From: Coenobita brevimanus | Taxonomy: Eukaryota; Arthropoda; Malacostraca; Decapoda; Coenobitidae | DNA: 64,000 bases | Reading direction: 5' to 3' | Assembly (NCBI GenBank): GCA_032717465.1 | Contig: CM064653.1 | Coordinates: forward strand, 36,870,103 to 36,934,102 | In this document: in pieces, positions 22,256-33,325 of the stretch | Layout of the letters: each line of letters opens with the position of its first letter | Numbering within the stretch: the first letter of the stretch is position 1 | Notes under the pieces: model-generated | Database searches by the model: none | Told to the model about the DNA's origin: nothing | What the model saw: the letters and a program-made list of their open reading frames with translations, nothing else | Made by a program: the position numbers and the translations under genes

Positions 22256-23192
22256 CCCCCTCTTCTCTCTTTAATCCCTCCCTGCATCATCTGCGTTCCT
22301 CTTTACCTCCCTCCGTTTCTTCCCTCCCTCCCTCCCCTTCCTTGTCTACTTCCCCCTGCCCCCTCCTTCCCCCTCCTTCCCCCCTCCTTCCCCCTCCTTC
22401 CCCCCTCCCCCCTCCTTCCCCCCTCCTTCCCTCCTTCCCCCCTCCTTCCCTCCTTGCCCCTTCCTTTCCCCCCTTCCCTTCTTCAGTCACTTCCTGCTTT
22501 TTCTAATCCCCTCCATACTTTCCTCCATTTCCCTCCCTCATTCTGCCTCCCTCCCTCCTTCCGCCTCCCTCTTTCTCTCTGCCTCCCTCCCTCCCTCCTT
22601 CCTTCAGTTTTTGTACTTGATCCTTACCTCCTCTTCCTTCAGTCACACCCCGACTCTTGTTTTTTTACCTCTCTTTCCTTATTCTTCCTTCACCCCTCCT
22701 TCCTCTCCTCCCTCCTGTTGGTCCTCTTTCCCTCATGTATTAGTTGTTTCTTCCTTCTTCCTTCCTTCCATCTTTCCTCGCGTAAGTCCTTCCTTAATTC
22801 CTTTATTCATGCATTCATTCTTTCCTCCTCCCGTCTTTCTTTCCACCTTCCTTCCTTCCTTCTTTCCTCCTTTCTTCCTTCCTTCCTTATTTATTTATTA
22901 CTCTGAATCCCCTTTTATCCAGTTTTATCCAGCTTTTTTCATATTCTTCATTTCCTTCTGTCTTTTCTTTTTCTTCCTTCCTTCCTTCCTTCCGTCAGTC
23001 CTTTTCTGACTCCCATCTCGTTCCTTTTTGTCGTTCCTCTAGTCTTCCTTCCTTTTTTTTCTCCTTAAACTCCCCCCATTCTCACCTTCCCTCCCTTCCT
23101 CCTTCCCGCCTTACCTTCCTTGTTCCCTTCTCCTCTCCCCCTTCCTCTTCCCTCCAGTTTGTCTCCCCCGCCCGTCATTTCTCCCTCCTTCA

Positions 23193-23267
<75 letters not shown>

Positions 23268-24336
23268 GTTCCTTCCTTTTTTCTGAAATTTTTCCCCCGT
23301 TCTTTCTTTTTCTTCCTCCTTCACTTCCTGTTCTTGCTTTCTCCTCCTCCTCCTCCTCCTCCTCCTCCGGTGCGTCTCTTCCTCCTCTTTTGTTTTCCTC
23401 TTCCATACACAATATCCCTACGCCTTTTCCTCCTCCTTCCCCTTCCCCATTCTTTCCTCCTCATTTCCCTCCCCTTTCTTCTCTCCTTCTCTCCTACCCC
23501 CTCTCCCGTACCCCCTCTCCCCTTTTGCCTCCAGTTGCCTCTTCCCCCTCCCCTTTCATTCCTTCCCCTTCCCTTACCCTTTTCCCCCCTCTCTCTCTCT
23601 CTCTCCCCCCCCTCCCCGCTTTGTCTTTCCCCCTTCTCTCCCTCCCTTCCCTCTCCCCGCTCCTCTTCCCCCCTTTCTTCCCTCCCTCCCCCCTTCCCTC
23701 AGTCGGCCTTCGAAGTGGCAGTGTTTCCCGTCCTTGGTTCGGCCCCCTCGTCCCTCCCCTTCCCTCGCCCCCATCCCCACCCCTTCCTCCTTCCTCCACT
23801 CGCTTCCCTCCCTGTCTCCGTCCTTTCTTGGCCCACCCTCCTTCTCTTCTTTTTCCTCTCTCTCTCTTTCTCTTTCTTTCTCTTTTCCCTCCCCGTATCC
23901 ATTTTCCTCTCTCCCTCCTTACCTTCTTGGCCCTCTTCTCTATCCCCCCCTCTCCTCCGGCCCTGCCTTCTTCCCCTCGGAGTCCCCTTTTCACTCCTCT
24001 TATTCCTCTCTCTCCCTCCCTGCCTCCTTCTCCCCTCCTTCTTCCCTCCCTCCTCCTTCCCTCCCTCCTCCTTCACACCCCCACTGTCTCTCTCTTTTCC
24101 TCCCATCTTAACTTTCACACTTCTTTCCTTCTCCACTCCTTCCTTCCTTCGCCGCCTCCTTTCCTCCTCGCTTCCCCTCTCCTCCCTCCCATTCCCCTCC
24201 CCTCCTGTCCCCCCCTCAGCTTCTCCATTTCCTCCCTGTCTAGTCTTCCTTCTCCTCTCCCCTCCCTCGATTCTTCCTCTCCTCCATCTCCCTCTCCATT
24301 TCCCTCTCCCTCTCCTTTCTTGGGGCCCCCCTTAAC

Positions 24337-24338
<2 letters not shown>
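22256..24338. repeat. C/T-rich tract with (CT)n and (TCC)n
   Basis: Pyrimidine tract with CCCCCTCCTTC units at 22340-22460, CT array at 23195-23264 and TCC array at about 23340-23369. It ends at the AG array at 24339. Not coding. Confidence 0.92.

Positions 24339-24372
<34 letters not shown>
24339..24372. repeat. (AG)n microsatellite
   Basis: About 17 AG units on the + strand, where the preceding 10 kb is mostly pyrimidine. Confidence 0.95.
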
Positions 24373-24375
<3 letters not shown>

Positions 24376-24384
24376 TTATAATCC

Positions 24385-24490
24385 TTAACCCCATCCTTTA
24401 CGTTGCCGGCATTCCTATCGTATTCACGTCATTTAAGACGATTTTCTACAAATTACGACGAATCTCTCGGACTGAAGGGGCTAGAAAGAA
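24385..24490. mobile_element. M1 MITE, left-arm fragment
   Basis: TTAACCCCATCCTTTACG, then AAGACGATTTTCTAC and GGACTGAAGGGGCTAG. TTAA is present at the left end. Confidence 0.55.
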
Positions 24491-24540
24491 TCGCCATCGC
24501 CCATCCTCAGCCAGGACGATTTTCGGTATTTAATTATAAG

Positions 24541-24745
24541 TACTCCCAGTCATATGACGTATTGTGTATTTTATTTTCGCTAATCCCAAACGCTTTTATT
24601 CATTCAAGGAGAGACATTTTAAGGTGGAGAGGTTAATGAAAGGTGTGTCTAACCCCAGCAGATCGAAAATTCAGTCCTAAGATGAAAAAAAAAAATCGTC
24701 TGGTGGTAGCAAGAACAAAACAGAAAGTACGTCCTGGCGTTTGTC
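24541..24745. mobile_element. M1 foldback MITE, full-length copy
   Basis: Left core AAACGCTTTTATTCATTCAA then GGAGAGAC; middle GAGAGGTTAATGAAAGGTGT; right core with an A-run replacing part of GAATAAAA, then ATCGTCTGGTGGTAGCAAGA. About 205 bp. Ends are TCATATGACGTATTG and AGTACGTCCTGGCG, so the outer TTAACCCC is lost. Confidence 0.8.
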
Positions 24746-25204
24746 GTCAGTTTAGGAGCCTTTTCAGCACCACTGCCTTGACGATTAAGCTTCCATACAA
24801 CGCCTTTATAGTCACTTGTATGCTGTTTACATTTCTGTAGCATCGGTTTAGATTACATTATTAATATGCCAAAAAACTATTAACGTGTCAGCTGTAAAAA
24901 TAAGCAGGTTAGGCAAGGGTGGTTGGGAGCTTCCTTGGCCTGCCAGATTACTGGCCTGTGGAGTGGCGGCAAGGAGTGAAGAGTATCGCCACACATTTTG
25001 GGACACTTTCAATTTTTTTTTTCCTGCATGAACATCTGCATTGTGTGTGGGACATAAGAGAGACAGTACCGGTATTGTGATTTGGAGCTGTGCAAGAAGG
25101 TGGCTTTAGACAACAGTTCAACAAAAATACTGTACCCCACGTCATAGCCTCATAATATACCGGAGCATATAAGTACTGAGATAAAGCACGTCAGTATATC
25201 GCAG
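24746..25204. other. Unassigned, low-repeat DNA
   Basis: No gene recognised and no tandem repeat. 24890-25160 could be an old dispersed repeat. Confidence 0.4.
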
Positions 25205-25256
25205 CATAGTATAGCATAGTATAGCGTAGCGTAGCATAGCATAGCAGAGCTGAGAA
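25205..25256. repeat. GCATAGTATA-type short tandem repeat
   Basis: The words AGCATAGTATAGCATAGTA and GCGTAGCGTAGCATAGCA repeat in 5-10 bp periods. Confidence 0.85.
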
Positions 25257-25612
25257 CAGAATTATTGCAATGAATCACAGCTTCGGATAGTTTAGAAGTA
25301 TTGCAATAAATGAAGGGGATTGTCGGCACAAGTTGAACAAATGCAGTACTGTTATATTGGACGCTGATGGGAAGCTGGTAACCTTTTGTTCAGTGCTTCA
25401 GTAATGCTCAAACCCTTCAGTGGTCCGCGTAGAGGCTGTGCATTTACGTACTACGATTTGAATCCAAGAGGTGGTCGGAGGTTTTTGACCCATGTGATCG
25501 CCACTAGGGATGTAGGGTGGTCCTGCAGCTTACATGATCTGCACCGTGAGAGCCTAACCTTGGATCCTTCTACTTCCCGGGGCATCATGGACCTGAAAGG
25601 GATTGGGAGTTG

Positions 25613-25616
<4 letters not shown>
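25257..25616. other. Unassigned DNA, possible SINE remnant
   Basis: Contains a B-box-like GATTTGAATCC at about 25455, without a clear A-box at the right distance. No gene. Confidence 0.3.

Positions 25617-25665
<49 letters not shown>
25617..25665. repeat. (GT)n microsatellite
   Basis: About 24 GT units. Confidence 0.95.
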
Positions 25666-25668
<3 letters not shown>

Positions 25669-26236
25669 GTAATGTGATCATGATTCTCTAAACAGTTTCC
25701 TCCAACAAAATTACAATCGCAGTTCACACTACAGTTTATTTGAAATGTAACACAATGGCATCGGTCTGTAGTACCTGAGAGTCACCTTGGACGGGGCTAC
25801 AAATGTTCCGCAAAATGACCCTTTCCCGGTGACGACCTTAAGACATGTCTTGGCCCATTGTTTCACTCACTTTCCATTAACTTAAGTATTCGTGGCCTTC
25901 CCTCGAAGTTCCTTACTGCGCAACACCAACTCCCCTCCTCTTGGCCTTACTTACTTTTTCCTGGGTGTTCAGCGCTTTTTCCGTCTTTTCCTACTTTCCT
26001 TATACTGGTTCCGAAGGCAGTGGTTACTTTTGTGTGTAGTTATTTTGGCACCCATCGCGATTCCTGCGGGTCTGTGTATAGGATTTTATGCGCTGAAATA
26101 AGGGGGGAAAGCTTTGAATTGCTATATTATTTGTCCCTCTTGAGTTGTCGTGTATTATATTCTACCACTGTGCCTTGTTTACTCCGACGACGTAAATTGC
26201 TATCTTCCCGTTTTTAATCCAGAGTTGTAGAAAGAG
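25666..26236. other. Low-repeat DNA with unassigned ORFs
   Basis: The least repetitive stretch of this part. A + strand frame at 25858-26217 and an overlapping one at 25892-26101 encode hydrophobic residues. Neither starts with ATG and neither has a recognisable domain, so no CDS is called. Confidence 0.35.
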
Positions 26237-26380
26237 ATTAACGCTATTAGATGCTAGTCACGAAAAAGTGCTATGGAAAGGATGTAGAGCCATAGTACTG
26301 TCTTTTCCTGCCACAGACCTACGTGAAATAAGCTACATAATGGCAAAAATCTCGGCCAAGTTAACGTGAAAGGACTATAG
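26237..26380. mobile_element. Interspersed repeat C, third copy
   Basis: ATTAACGCTATTAGATGCTA then GTCACGAAAAAGTGCTATGG, followed by blocks matching 8793-8935 in order (AAGGATGTAGAGCC, ACGTGAAATA, GGCCAAGTTAACG). Dispersed about 17 kb from the tandem pair, which supports a mobile family. Confidence 0.65.
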
Positions 26381-26420
26381 CCACACTACCTAGCGCTGTT
26401 CAGGTTAGCCAAGTTACGGT

Positions 26421-26545
26421 TTTATTTTTATTTTTATTTTTTTCGGAATTGGGGTTGGGAACTGTCTCCGCTCCCCAAGAAGTAATTTTGATGGAGTTTT
26501 ATTTATTTACTTATATATTTATTTATTTATTTATTTATCTATTTG
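26421..26545. repeat. (TTTAT)n / (ATTT)n tracts
   Basis: A TTTTTAT run near 26421-26451 and ATTTATTT units at about 26500-26545. Confidence 0.85.
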
Positions 26546-26687
26546 TAATCCTTCTAATATCAGTCGCCTCTTTTAATATGAGTAAAAGCGTTCGATGGTA
26601 ACCATAAATTAACTTTAAAAATGTAATCGTTTTAGGGGGTTGAATATTTTTTAAGTACTTTATGTAGGGCTTCAATAGATGGGGGTA

Positions 26688-26689
<2 letters not shown>

Positions 26690-26730
<41 letters not shown>
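26690..26730. repeat. (CT)n microsatellite
   Basis: About 20 CT units. Confidence 0.95.
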
Positions 26731-26732
<2 letters not shown>

Positions 26733-26769
26733 GTAGGGATGAACTCTGGGATTAGTCGTTTAGCAAAAG

Positions 26770-27980
26770 ATAAAACGTCTAGTGCTTTTGTAAGTTTGAG
26801 ACAGAGCCTTCTATAGATCTTGCGTGACTGTAAAATGAAACGTTTGCGGCGGCGAATATATCGTTTGCGGTCCTTCGTCATTGAGAAAGAAAACAGCGGA
26901 GAATGAAAACGTTTGTATCAAGGAAAGAAACGTTTCATCCTAGAGGGAGACGTTTCCAACTGCGGTCATTCGTCATTGCGGTAGATAACATCGGAAAATG
27001 AAACGTTTGCAGTGGAGAGGAAGAATGAAACGTTTGCAGCGGAGAGTAAGATGTTTGCAGTGTTTTCTCGTCACCGCGATGGAAAACCGATGAAACGTTT
27101 GCGGCGAAGAATGGAATATTTGCACTCTTTCCCTGTCGTGGTAGTGGAAAACGTCTGTAATATACCACACGTGAAGAATGAAACGTTTTAATGCAGTAAG
27201 AAACGTTTGTAGCAGCGAAAAACCAAGTGCATGATTTTTGGCATGATAGAAAACGTTTGCAACAGCGAAGAATGAAACGTTTACAACTTGTCTAACAGCC
27301 TGGTGAAAGCGGTTGCAACATTCGATAAACTTTCGGGAAAGAAACGTTTTCACTCTTCTTAGGCGGGGTAGGAAACGTTTCTCGCAGCATGGAATGATAC
27401 GTTTGCATCTTTGCGCGGTGGAAAACGTTTGTAGTATCATATCATCAGTAGTGAAAAATTAACGTTTGTGGTCCCTGTACCCGCAGTAGTAAAGCGCTTG
27501 TAACATCACATGAGCCGTATGGATGGAAACGTTTCTTAGTCATGGCGGTAAAGACAAAACGTTTTTATAAACCAGCGCAGAATTCAATCTGTGTGCAAGC
27601 TTTCTTCTTCAGGGTGGTGAAAACATTCCCACCATCATACTAAGACCAAAGGAAACATTTGTAGCTTGCCCTGAACGGCAGCGAACATAAAACATTTGTT
27701 GCCTGTTCTCCACAAAATGGTAGGAATGCCCGTAGCAGCGAGATAAATGAAATGTCTGTATCTTTTCTTCCTTAGCATGGTAATAACGTTTGCAGCACTC
27801 CATACACTGTGAAGAATGAAACGTTTCCAGCCTGCCATCCTCCAATTAGTAATAACATTTGTAGTATTTCGTAAACACCGAAGAATGAAACGTTTACAGC
27901 GTGTCTTCTTCAGCATGGTAAGACGAAACGCTTATAACAACGATTGATGAAACGTTGACGGACTTTCATCATCAGGTTTC
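26770..27980. repeat. AACGTTT keyword array, block 1
   Basis: About 30 occurrences of GAAACGTTTG or one-base variants in 1.2 kb, mostly 30-50 bp apart. A loose higher unit of about 70-75 bp is visible at 27811-27950 (GAAGAATGAAACGTTTACAG alternating with GGTAATAACGTTTG). Spacers are diverged while the AACGTT word is conserved. No reading frame. Confidence 0.85.
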
Positions 27981-28080
27981 CATAAAAAAATAAAATAAAA
28001 TAACATGCAACACCGGAAAACTTTGACTCTGGAAACGTTGACTGATTCTTTGACCTCTTCACTGTCTAGAGATTAAAAAT

Positions 28081-28093
28081 AATAATAATAATA
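28081..28093. repeat. (AAT)n microsatellite
   Basis: Short AATAAT run, located between the AACGTT array and the M1-core satellite. Confidence 0.7.
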
Positions 28094-28156
28094 TGTGTCG
28101 GTTGAGACTAAAATAGAAAAGTCGTATACTGAAGGGTTGCTGAAAATTTTGTCCCT

Positions 28157-28660
28157 TTTAACCTTTTAATCATCAGATGGTAGACGATTTTAATTTGATA
28201 CCTCCAGACGATTTTATTTGGCTACTTCTAGACCATTTTATTCGTGCTACCCTCAGACGATTTTGTTCTTGCTACCTCCAGACGATTTTATTCATGGTAC
28301 CTCCAGACGATTTTACTCATGCTACCTCCAGACTATTTATTCATGCTACCTCGAGATTATTTTATTCATACAACCTCCAGACGATTTGATTCATATTACC
28401 GTCAGACGATTTTATTCATGCTATCTCCAGACGATTTTATTTTTGCTACCTCCAGACGACTTTATTCATGCTACTTCCAGACGATTTGTTCATGCAGTCT
28501 TACTATTAATTCTTGCTGCCGTCGGACGATTTTTTATACCACCAGACGATTTATTCTTACTAACGCCTGATTATTTTGTTCTTGATACTGTACTGCAAGA
28601 CGGTCACTGTATGCTCTTGTTGATGGCAGACGATTTCATTCAGCATAGATCTCTCGTCTG
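28157..28660. repeat. 25-bp satellite made of M1 MITE core
   Basis: About 14-17 units of 24-25 bp, AGACGATTTTATTCATGC then TACCTCC. The unit equals the M1 left-arm core (TTGCTACCACC, AGACGATTTTATTCA) joined head to tail. The array is entered through TTTTAACCTTTTAATC and left through GACGATTTCATTCAGCAT and GGAAAGGGTTA, both M1-like. Units differ by 1-4 bases. Confidence 0.88.
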
Positions 28661-28689
28661 GAAAGGGTTACAAAATCCCCATTAGAGCC

Positions 28690-29206
28690 ACCGGTACGTT
28701 TACTTGAGGAAACGCTTGTTGGGGAACACTGATAGCAAGAAACGTTCGTACTAAATGAACGTTGGTAGTAAATGTCACTGGTAGCAAGAAACGCTAACAA
28801 TAAAAAAAATAACGTTTGCAGTAAATATTGTTCGTAATCAGAAGCGTTGGTGGTAAACATCACTGGTGACAAGGTACATTAATGGCAAGGAACGTTATCA
28901 GTTGATGTAAGTAGTACAAAGAGTTTGTAGCAAGAGACTTTAGTAGTAAAAACGTTGATAAGAGACATTATCAGTAATAAACGTTCATGGCAACAAACGT
29001 TAGTAGTCGAAACGTTGGTAAGAAAGGGACGTTAGGAGTATGAAACATTGGCAGCAAGAAACGTTAATAGTAAAAACGTTGGCAATGAGAGACGTTATTA
29101 GTAGGAAACGTTAATAGGAAGAAAAGGAGAAAAATTGGTAATGAGGCGTTGTTAATAAGAAACATTGATAATATGACGTTATTAATAAGGGCGATTAGTA
29201 TTCCGT
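28690..29206. repeat. AACGTT keyword array, block 2a
   Basis: AAACGTT words alternate with GGTAGTAAGA/GGTAGCAAGA-type spacers at roughly 25-40 bp spacing. Confidence 0.82.
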
Positions 29207-29207
29207 A

Positions 29208-29312
29208 TTAAACCCTTCAGCCCGAGGACATTATTTTTATTTTATTCCTGCAACTGACAGACAATTTTATTTATCATAGAAGGGATGCATCGTAGTGAAA
29301 GGGCAAATGGAG
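29208..29312. mobile_element. M1 MITE, left-arm copy
   Basis: TTAAACCCTTCAGCCCGAGG, then TATTTTATTCCTGCAAC, GACAGACAATTTTATTTATC and CGTAGTGAAAGGGC. The right arm is absent. It interrupts the AACGTT array. Confidence 0.72.
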
Positions 29313-29334
29313 ACTTCAAACACCTTAGTATGAG

Positions 29335-29395
29335 GTAGTAGAAGTAGACGTAGTAGTGGTGGTAGTAGTAGTAGTAGTTGTAGTAGTAGCAGTAG
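29335..29395. repeat. (AGT)n-type tract
   Basis: GTAGTAGTAGTAGTAG with variants. Confidence 0.85.
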
Positions 29396-29560
29396 TTTCA
29401 GCCCCTGGTTCATACGTGGAGGCTGAAGTTGCCCTTAAGTTGCAGTCCACCATCATCCTTTAGGGAATAAGGAAGAGACTGAGAGAGATTTGTATAACCC
29501 GGCAGCTTCACCGTCCGGTCATATCAGTGCCACCACACGACGGCATCTCTCTCCTCAGTC
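29395..29560. mobile_element. Interspersed repeat B, copy 2
   Basis: GTGGAGGCTGAAGTTGC, then TTGCAGTCCACCATCATCC and TAGGGAATAAGGAAG, parallel to 7880-7960. Later blocks agree more weakly. Confidence 0.4.
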
Positions 29561-29599
29561 TGAATGGCTTAAGAAAGAGTGACAAGAACCGTTGAGATA

Positions 29600-30095
29600 C
29601 GAACTGGTTAAGAGAAACGTTGATAAAAACGTTAGTAGCAGAGCCGATAGCTTGAACCGTCAGGAGCAAAAAACGCACGTAGTAAGAAACAGAAGAGTTA
29701 GGAATAGAGAACTTTTGTACCAGAAACGTTGGTAGTGGAAACGTTTGTAGTAGGAAACGCTGCTACTCGAAACGTTGGCACTGGGAACGTTGGTAGCAGA
29801 AACGTGGGTAGTCGGAAAGTTTGTTGGTAAATACGTTGGTAGCATAAACGCTGATACTCGAGAAGTTCAGAGCAGGATACCTTGGTGGCAAGAAACGTTG
29901 TGAGAAAGAAGGATTTAGCAGAAACGTTACTCATAAGAGCGTGTGCAATGAAAAACGTCCATTAAACTTTATCAGTAAAAACTTTTACAGTAAGCAGCGT
30001 TTGTAATAGGAAACGTTGGAAGTAAAAGACGCTGGTAGCAGAAGCGTTGGGTTAAAAAACGTTGAACTTGGTCACTTAGAATCCCTTTCTAATAT
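29600..30095. repeat. AACGTT keyword array, block 2b
   Basis: Continues the block 2a theme after the insertion: GAAACGTTGGTAG and GAAACGTTTGTAGTAGGAAA words. Confidence 0.82.
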
Positions 30096-30111
30096 TGGCT
30101 GTTAAGTGGTC

Positions 30112-30712
30112 TCAGTACTGAATGAAACGTTTATGGATCCCTTTCCACAGTGAAACGTTTATTAATTTCTGCACAAAATGAAACATGTGTTCATCTCTTT
30201 CCACACTGAAACTATTATTGATTCCTGTACATACTGAGACGTTTGATTGCATTCCTGTCCATGGAGAAACGTTTAATTTTATCCCTTGACAATATAAAAT
30301 TTTAGCGATCTCTTTCCTCATAAATGAACTGTTCGTTGACCCATGTACAGTACATATGAAAAACGTTCACTTGGATCCCACTTCAAACTGAATCGTTGAA
30401 TTGGATCCTCTGTAGTATGAAACGTTTACCGGGATCTTTATTCAGAATGAAAAGCTTAGTTAGAGTTCTTTGGAGAATGAATCGTTTAGTTGGGTCCCAT
30501 TGCAGAGTAAAACGTTTGCTTGGATTCTGGACAGAATTAAACGTTTGACTAAAATTCTTCATAGCAAAAATTATTTATTAACCTTTGTTTAATGAACGAC
30601 TGAACACGTTTGTATGTCACTTCAGCAGTGCATGTAACGTTTATATTGTGAAACGTTCGCGGTACTTCCCTTTCTAGACCTAAACAGATAATGTTTATGT
30701 AATGTAGGAAAC
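30112..30712. repeat. AACGTTT keyword array, block 3
   Basis: The unit is about 45-50 bp: GAATGAAACGTTTA, TTGGATCC, then CTTTCCACA/CTTTGCAGA-like spacer. About 12 units, diverged. The same AACGTTT anchor as blocks 1-2 but a different spacer. Confidence 0.82.
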
Positions 30713-30714
30713 TT

Positions 30715-30906
30715 TTAACCCCTTCAACCCAAGGATGGATTCTTATTTTATTCTTGCTATCGCCAGACGAAAATGTATTCAGGTGAGGAGAGACCTTTCA
30801 AACAGCGGGGGTTGGACGTAGCCTTCATGAACTCCTTTACTGCCTGTGATATCCCCCTAGCTGAATAAAATTGTCTGGTAGCAGCAAAAATAGAACAATA
30901 AAGAGA
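30715..30906. mobile_element. M1 foldback MITE, near-complete
   Basis: Left end TTAACCCCTTCAACCCAAGG with TTAA. It continues with TTATTTTATTCTTGCTATCG, CCAGACGAAAATGTATTCAG, GGAGAGACC and the middle GTAGCCTTCATGAACTCC. The right core is GCTGAATAAAATTGTCTGG, then AGCAGCAAAAATAGAAC. The last about 20 bp of the right end are missing. Confidence 0.88.
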
Positions 30907-30959
30907 GCAGTATAGAGCTTTTAGGTGATACATGACATTTGGATGGAGGAGGAGTAGAT

Positions 30960-31002
30960 AAAAAATTAGAATGAGAAACAAGAAATGGAAATATATGAAA
31001 GA

Positions 31003-31047
<45 letters not shown>

Positions 31048-31180
31048 CTACGTGGAGTGACGAGATGAGAAAGAATATTGAAGAGATCGGACTGAGAGAG
31101 GGGTAATGGAGAGGAGGAGAAGGAGAGACCAAGACTTAAGTGGAGGGAGAAGGATGAAGGAGTACCTACATGAGGGAGGG
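30960..31180. repeat. Purine-rich tract with (AG)n
   Basis: AG array at 31012-31044 in a GA-rich surround. Confidence 0.88.
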
Positions 31181-31372
31181 TGGTATGTCGTGGGAGGAGT
31201 GGTCGTTAATGAGTAGGGACAGAAATACCTGGAAATCTGGTTGAGGCCCCCCTTGACAGACTGCGGCGTCAGATAGATAGATATAAATAGACTGGCGGAA
31301 AGACAGATAGCTTAATGAAACGCATGCAGTATGATATGAATTTGTGGCGAGGTGAACATGACGAAAATTGCT
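31181..31372. other. Unassigned spacer
   Basis: Contains GACAGACTGCGGCGTCAG followed by GATAGATAGATA (31244-31280). This resembles the tail at 49370-49404 and may be a SINE 3' end remnant. Confidence 0.35.
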
Positions 31373-31549
31373 AAATGATGATGACTTGGATGGTTGTGGT
31401 GGTGGTGGTGGTGATGGTGGTGGTGGTAGTTATGATGATGATGAAGAGGAGGAGGGAGGTGGCGATGGTGGTGGTGGTGGTGATGATGAGGGAAGCGGTT
31501 GTGGAGATGATGATGATGATGGCGGTAGTTATGATGGTGGTGGTGGTGG

Positions 31550-31587
<38 letters not shown>

Positions 31588-31588
31588 C
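31373..31588. repeat. (GAT)n / (GGT)n array
   Basis: Degenerate trinucleotide array. Frames read poly-Asp/Gly, poly-Met/Val or poly-His. Confidence 0.9.
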
Positions 31589-31603
31589 CTGGCCATTACA
31601 CTT

Positions 31604-31808
31604 TTAACCCCGTCAGCACAACGACGTACGGCAATATTATCGTCTTATTGCCACCACGAGACGATTTTTCTTCACCTTATGGCAGGGGGTTAAATGGTGA
31701 CATTTTAAGTGCCTCGCAATCAAGCAGGCATCTCCCCTAAACTGAATAAAATCGTCTGGTTGCAGCGAGAGTAAAGTACCAGAGGTGTCATCGTATTGAA
31801 GGGATTTA
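31604..31808. mobile_element. M1 foldback MITE, full-length copy
   Basis: Left end TTAACCCCGTCAGCACAACG, then ACGAGACGATTTTTCTTCAC, middle GGGGGTTAAATGG, and right core AACTGAATAAAATCGTCTGG. It ends GTCATCGTATTGAAGGGATT. About 205 bp. Left TTAA and right TTTA are consistent with a TTAA target duplication that has mutated on one side. Confidence 0.9.
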
Positions 31809-31827
31809 GACACTGTACAGAGGCGCA

Positions 31828-31928
31828 AGATGATGATGATGATGAGGAGGAGGAGGAGAGGAAAGGAGAAAAAGTAAGAGAGGGAAGATGAAGGACAAGA
31901 GGACGAAGAAGAAGAAAAAGAAAAAGAA

Positions 31929-31969
<41 letters not shown>

Positions 31970-32649
31970 AGTTGCAGAATGAAAGAGAGGGATTCAGGAG
32001 GAGGAAGAGGAAGGAAGGGAGGCAGAAAGAAAGAAGCAGAAAGAGAAATCGGAAAGAAGAGAGAATATATATGCTATTAGAAGCAGCAGCAGCAGAAGAG
32101 GAGGAGGAGGAAGTAGAAGATGGAGAAGAAAATGAAAGAGAGAGAAAGAGAAGAAGAAAGGGGTTAGGAAGGAGCTAAGGAAGAGGACGGCGAGAAGGAA
32201 GAGCAACAGACTGGAAGAGAGGGAGGAGGCGGGGAGGAGTCGAGAGGAGTGGGGGAGGAGGAAAAGGGGAAGGGAGGAGTAAGAGTAGAGAAAGAGAGCA
32301 CAAGAAGAAGAAGAAGCGGCGAAGAGAGAAAGTAGAGAGACTGGAAGAGAAGGAGGAAGGATATAACTGGATGAAGGAAGAGGAGGGAAAGAAGTGAGGT
32401 AGAATAGAAAGAGGAAGATTGAGAGAGTGGAAGAAAAAGGAGGAGACAAGAGAGGTTAAAGATAAAACTGATGAAAGAATATAAACTGGAAAATGAAGGA
32501 AGGAGAGAGAGAGAGAGAGAGAGAAGAGGAAAGGGTGGAAATGAAGGAGGACAAGAAGAAGAAAAAGACGACTGACTGGACTTGGATGAAGAAAAGGAAG
32601 AGTAGAAGAGGGAGTGGAAAAATAAGAGTGGACGGAAAAAGAGGAAGGG

Positions 32650-32681
<32 letters not shown>

Positions 32682-32819
32682 GAAAGGCAGTGGCAGCATC
32701 GACGGCCGCCGCACTAGTAGTAGGAGGAAGAAGAGGAGGAGGAGGAGGGAGGAGGCGAGTGTGGAGGAGGAGGAGGAAGAGGAGGAGGCAGGGAGGCGTG
32801 TATGCGTGCGTGCGTGCGT

Positions 32820-32850
<31 letters not shown>

Positions 32851-32876
32851 GGGGGGAGGAGGAGGAAGGGGGAAAG

Positions 32877-32939
<63 letters not shown>

Positions 32940-32945
32940 GGCCCC
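31828..32945. repeat. Purine-rich (G/A) tract with (AG)n
   Basis: About 1.1 kb of + strand purines, the opposite strand sense to the tracts before 24.4 kb and after 53.9 kb. AG arrays at about 31932-31967, 32504-32523, 32656-32681, 32819-32846 and 32876-32937. GCGT units at about 32803-32819. Confidence 0.92.
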
Positions 32946-33210
32946 CTCCCACCCGACATAGCCAGCCCAAGTTCTTATTGATCGCTCTCAGTTATGGCGG
33001 TCGGGGGCAGAGGGGGGATGTGCGGCGTCGAGGCTGGGATGTGATAACCCTACATTGCTGCTTGACCTGACCCACCTAGTCATGCCCTAATGTCTGCAGA
33101 GGTGAGTGGCATCGTGAGGCACATTCCTGACCTGTCGTAGAGCCCCTGGTGCGCCGCCCTGGGTCTCTAGCTCCGTGTGTTTCCTGAGATGCGGTCACGT
33201 TCAAGATGAG
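32946..33210. other. GC-rich unique stretch, possible exon or promoter
   Basis: Non-repetitive and GC-rich, with CpG words. Short frames only. It contains TGCAGAGGTGAGTGG at about 33096, a good match to a 5' splice site. No ORF with recognisable similarity. It could be a non-coding first exon with flanking DNA, but this is speculative. Confidence 0.25.
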
Positions 33211-33230
33211 AGAACCGGGGTGAGGGGAGG

Positions 33231-33261
<31 letters not shown>

Positions 33262-33325
33262 GAGAGAGAGTGAGAGAGAGCGAGAGAGAGTGAGAGAGAG
33301 AGAGAGAGGGAGAGGGAGGGAGCGC
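33211..33325. repeat. (AG)n / (GA)n array
   Basis: Interrupted AG units with occasional GTGA and GCGA. Confidence 0.93.

Noticed and set aside
24915..24935. M2 MITE end
   Set aside because: GGGAGCTTCCTTGGCC resembles the M2 right end, but no further M2 sequence lies inside.
25892..26101. Hydrophobic 69-codon frame resembling a small membrane protein
   Set aside because: Begins at GTG without context, overlaps another frame, and no family is recognisable.
28157..28660. CRISPR-like direct repeats
   Set aside because: Units are contiguous 25-bp tandem repeats with no unique spacers, in a eukaryotic context.
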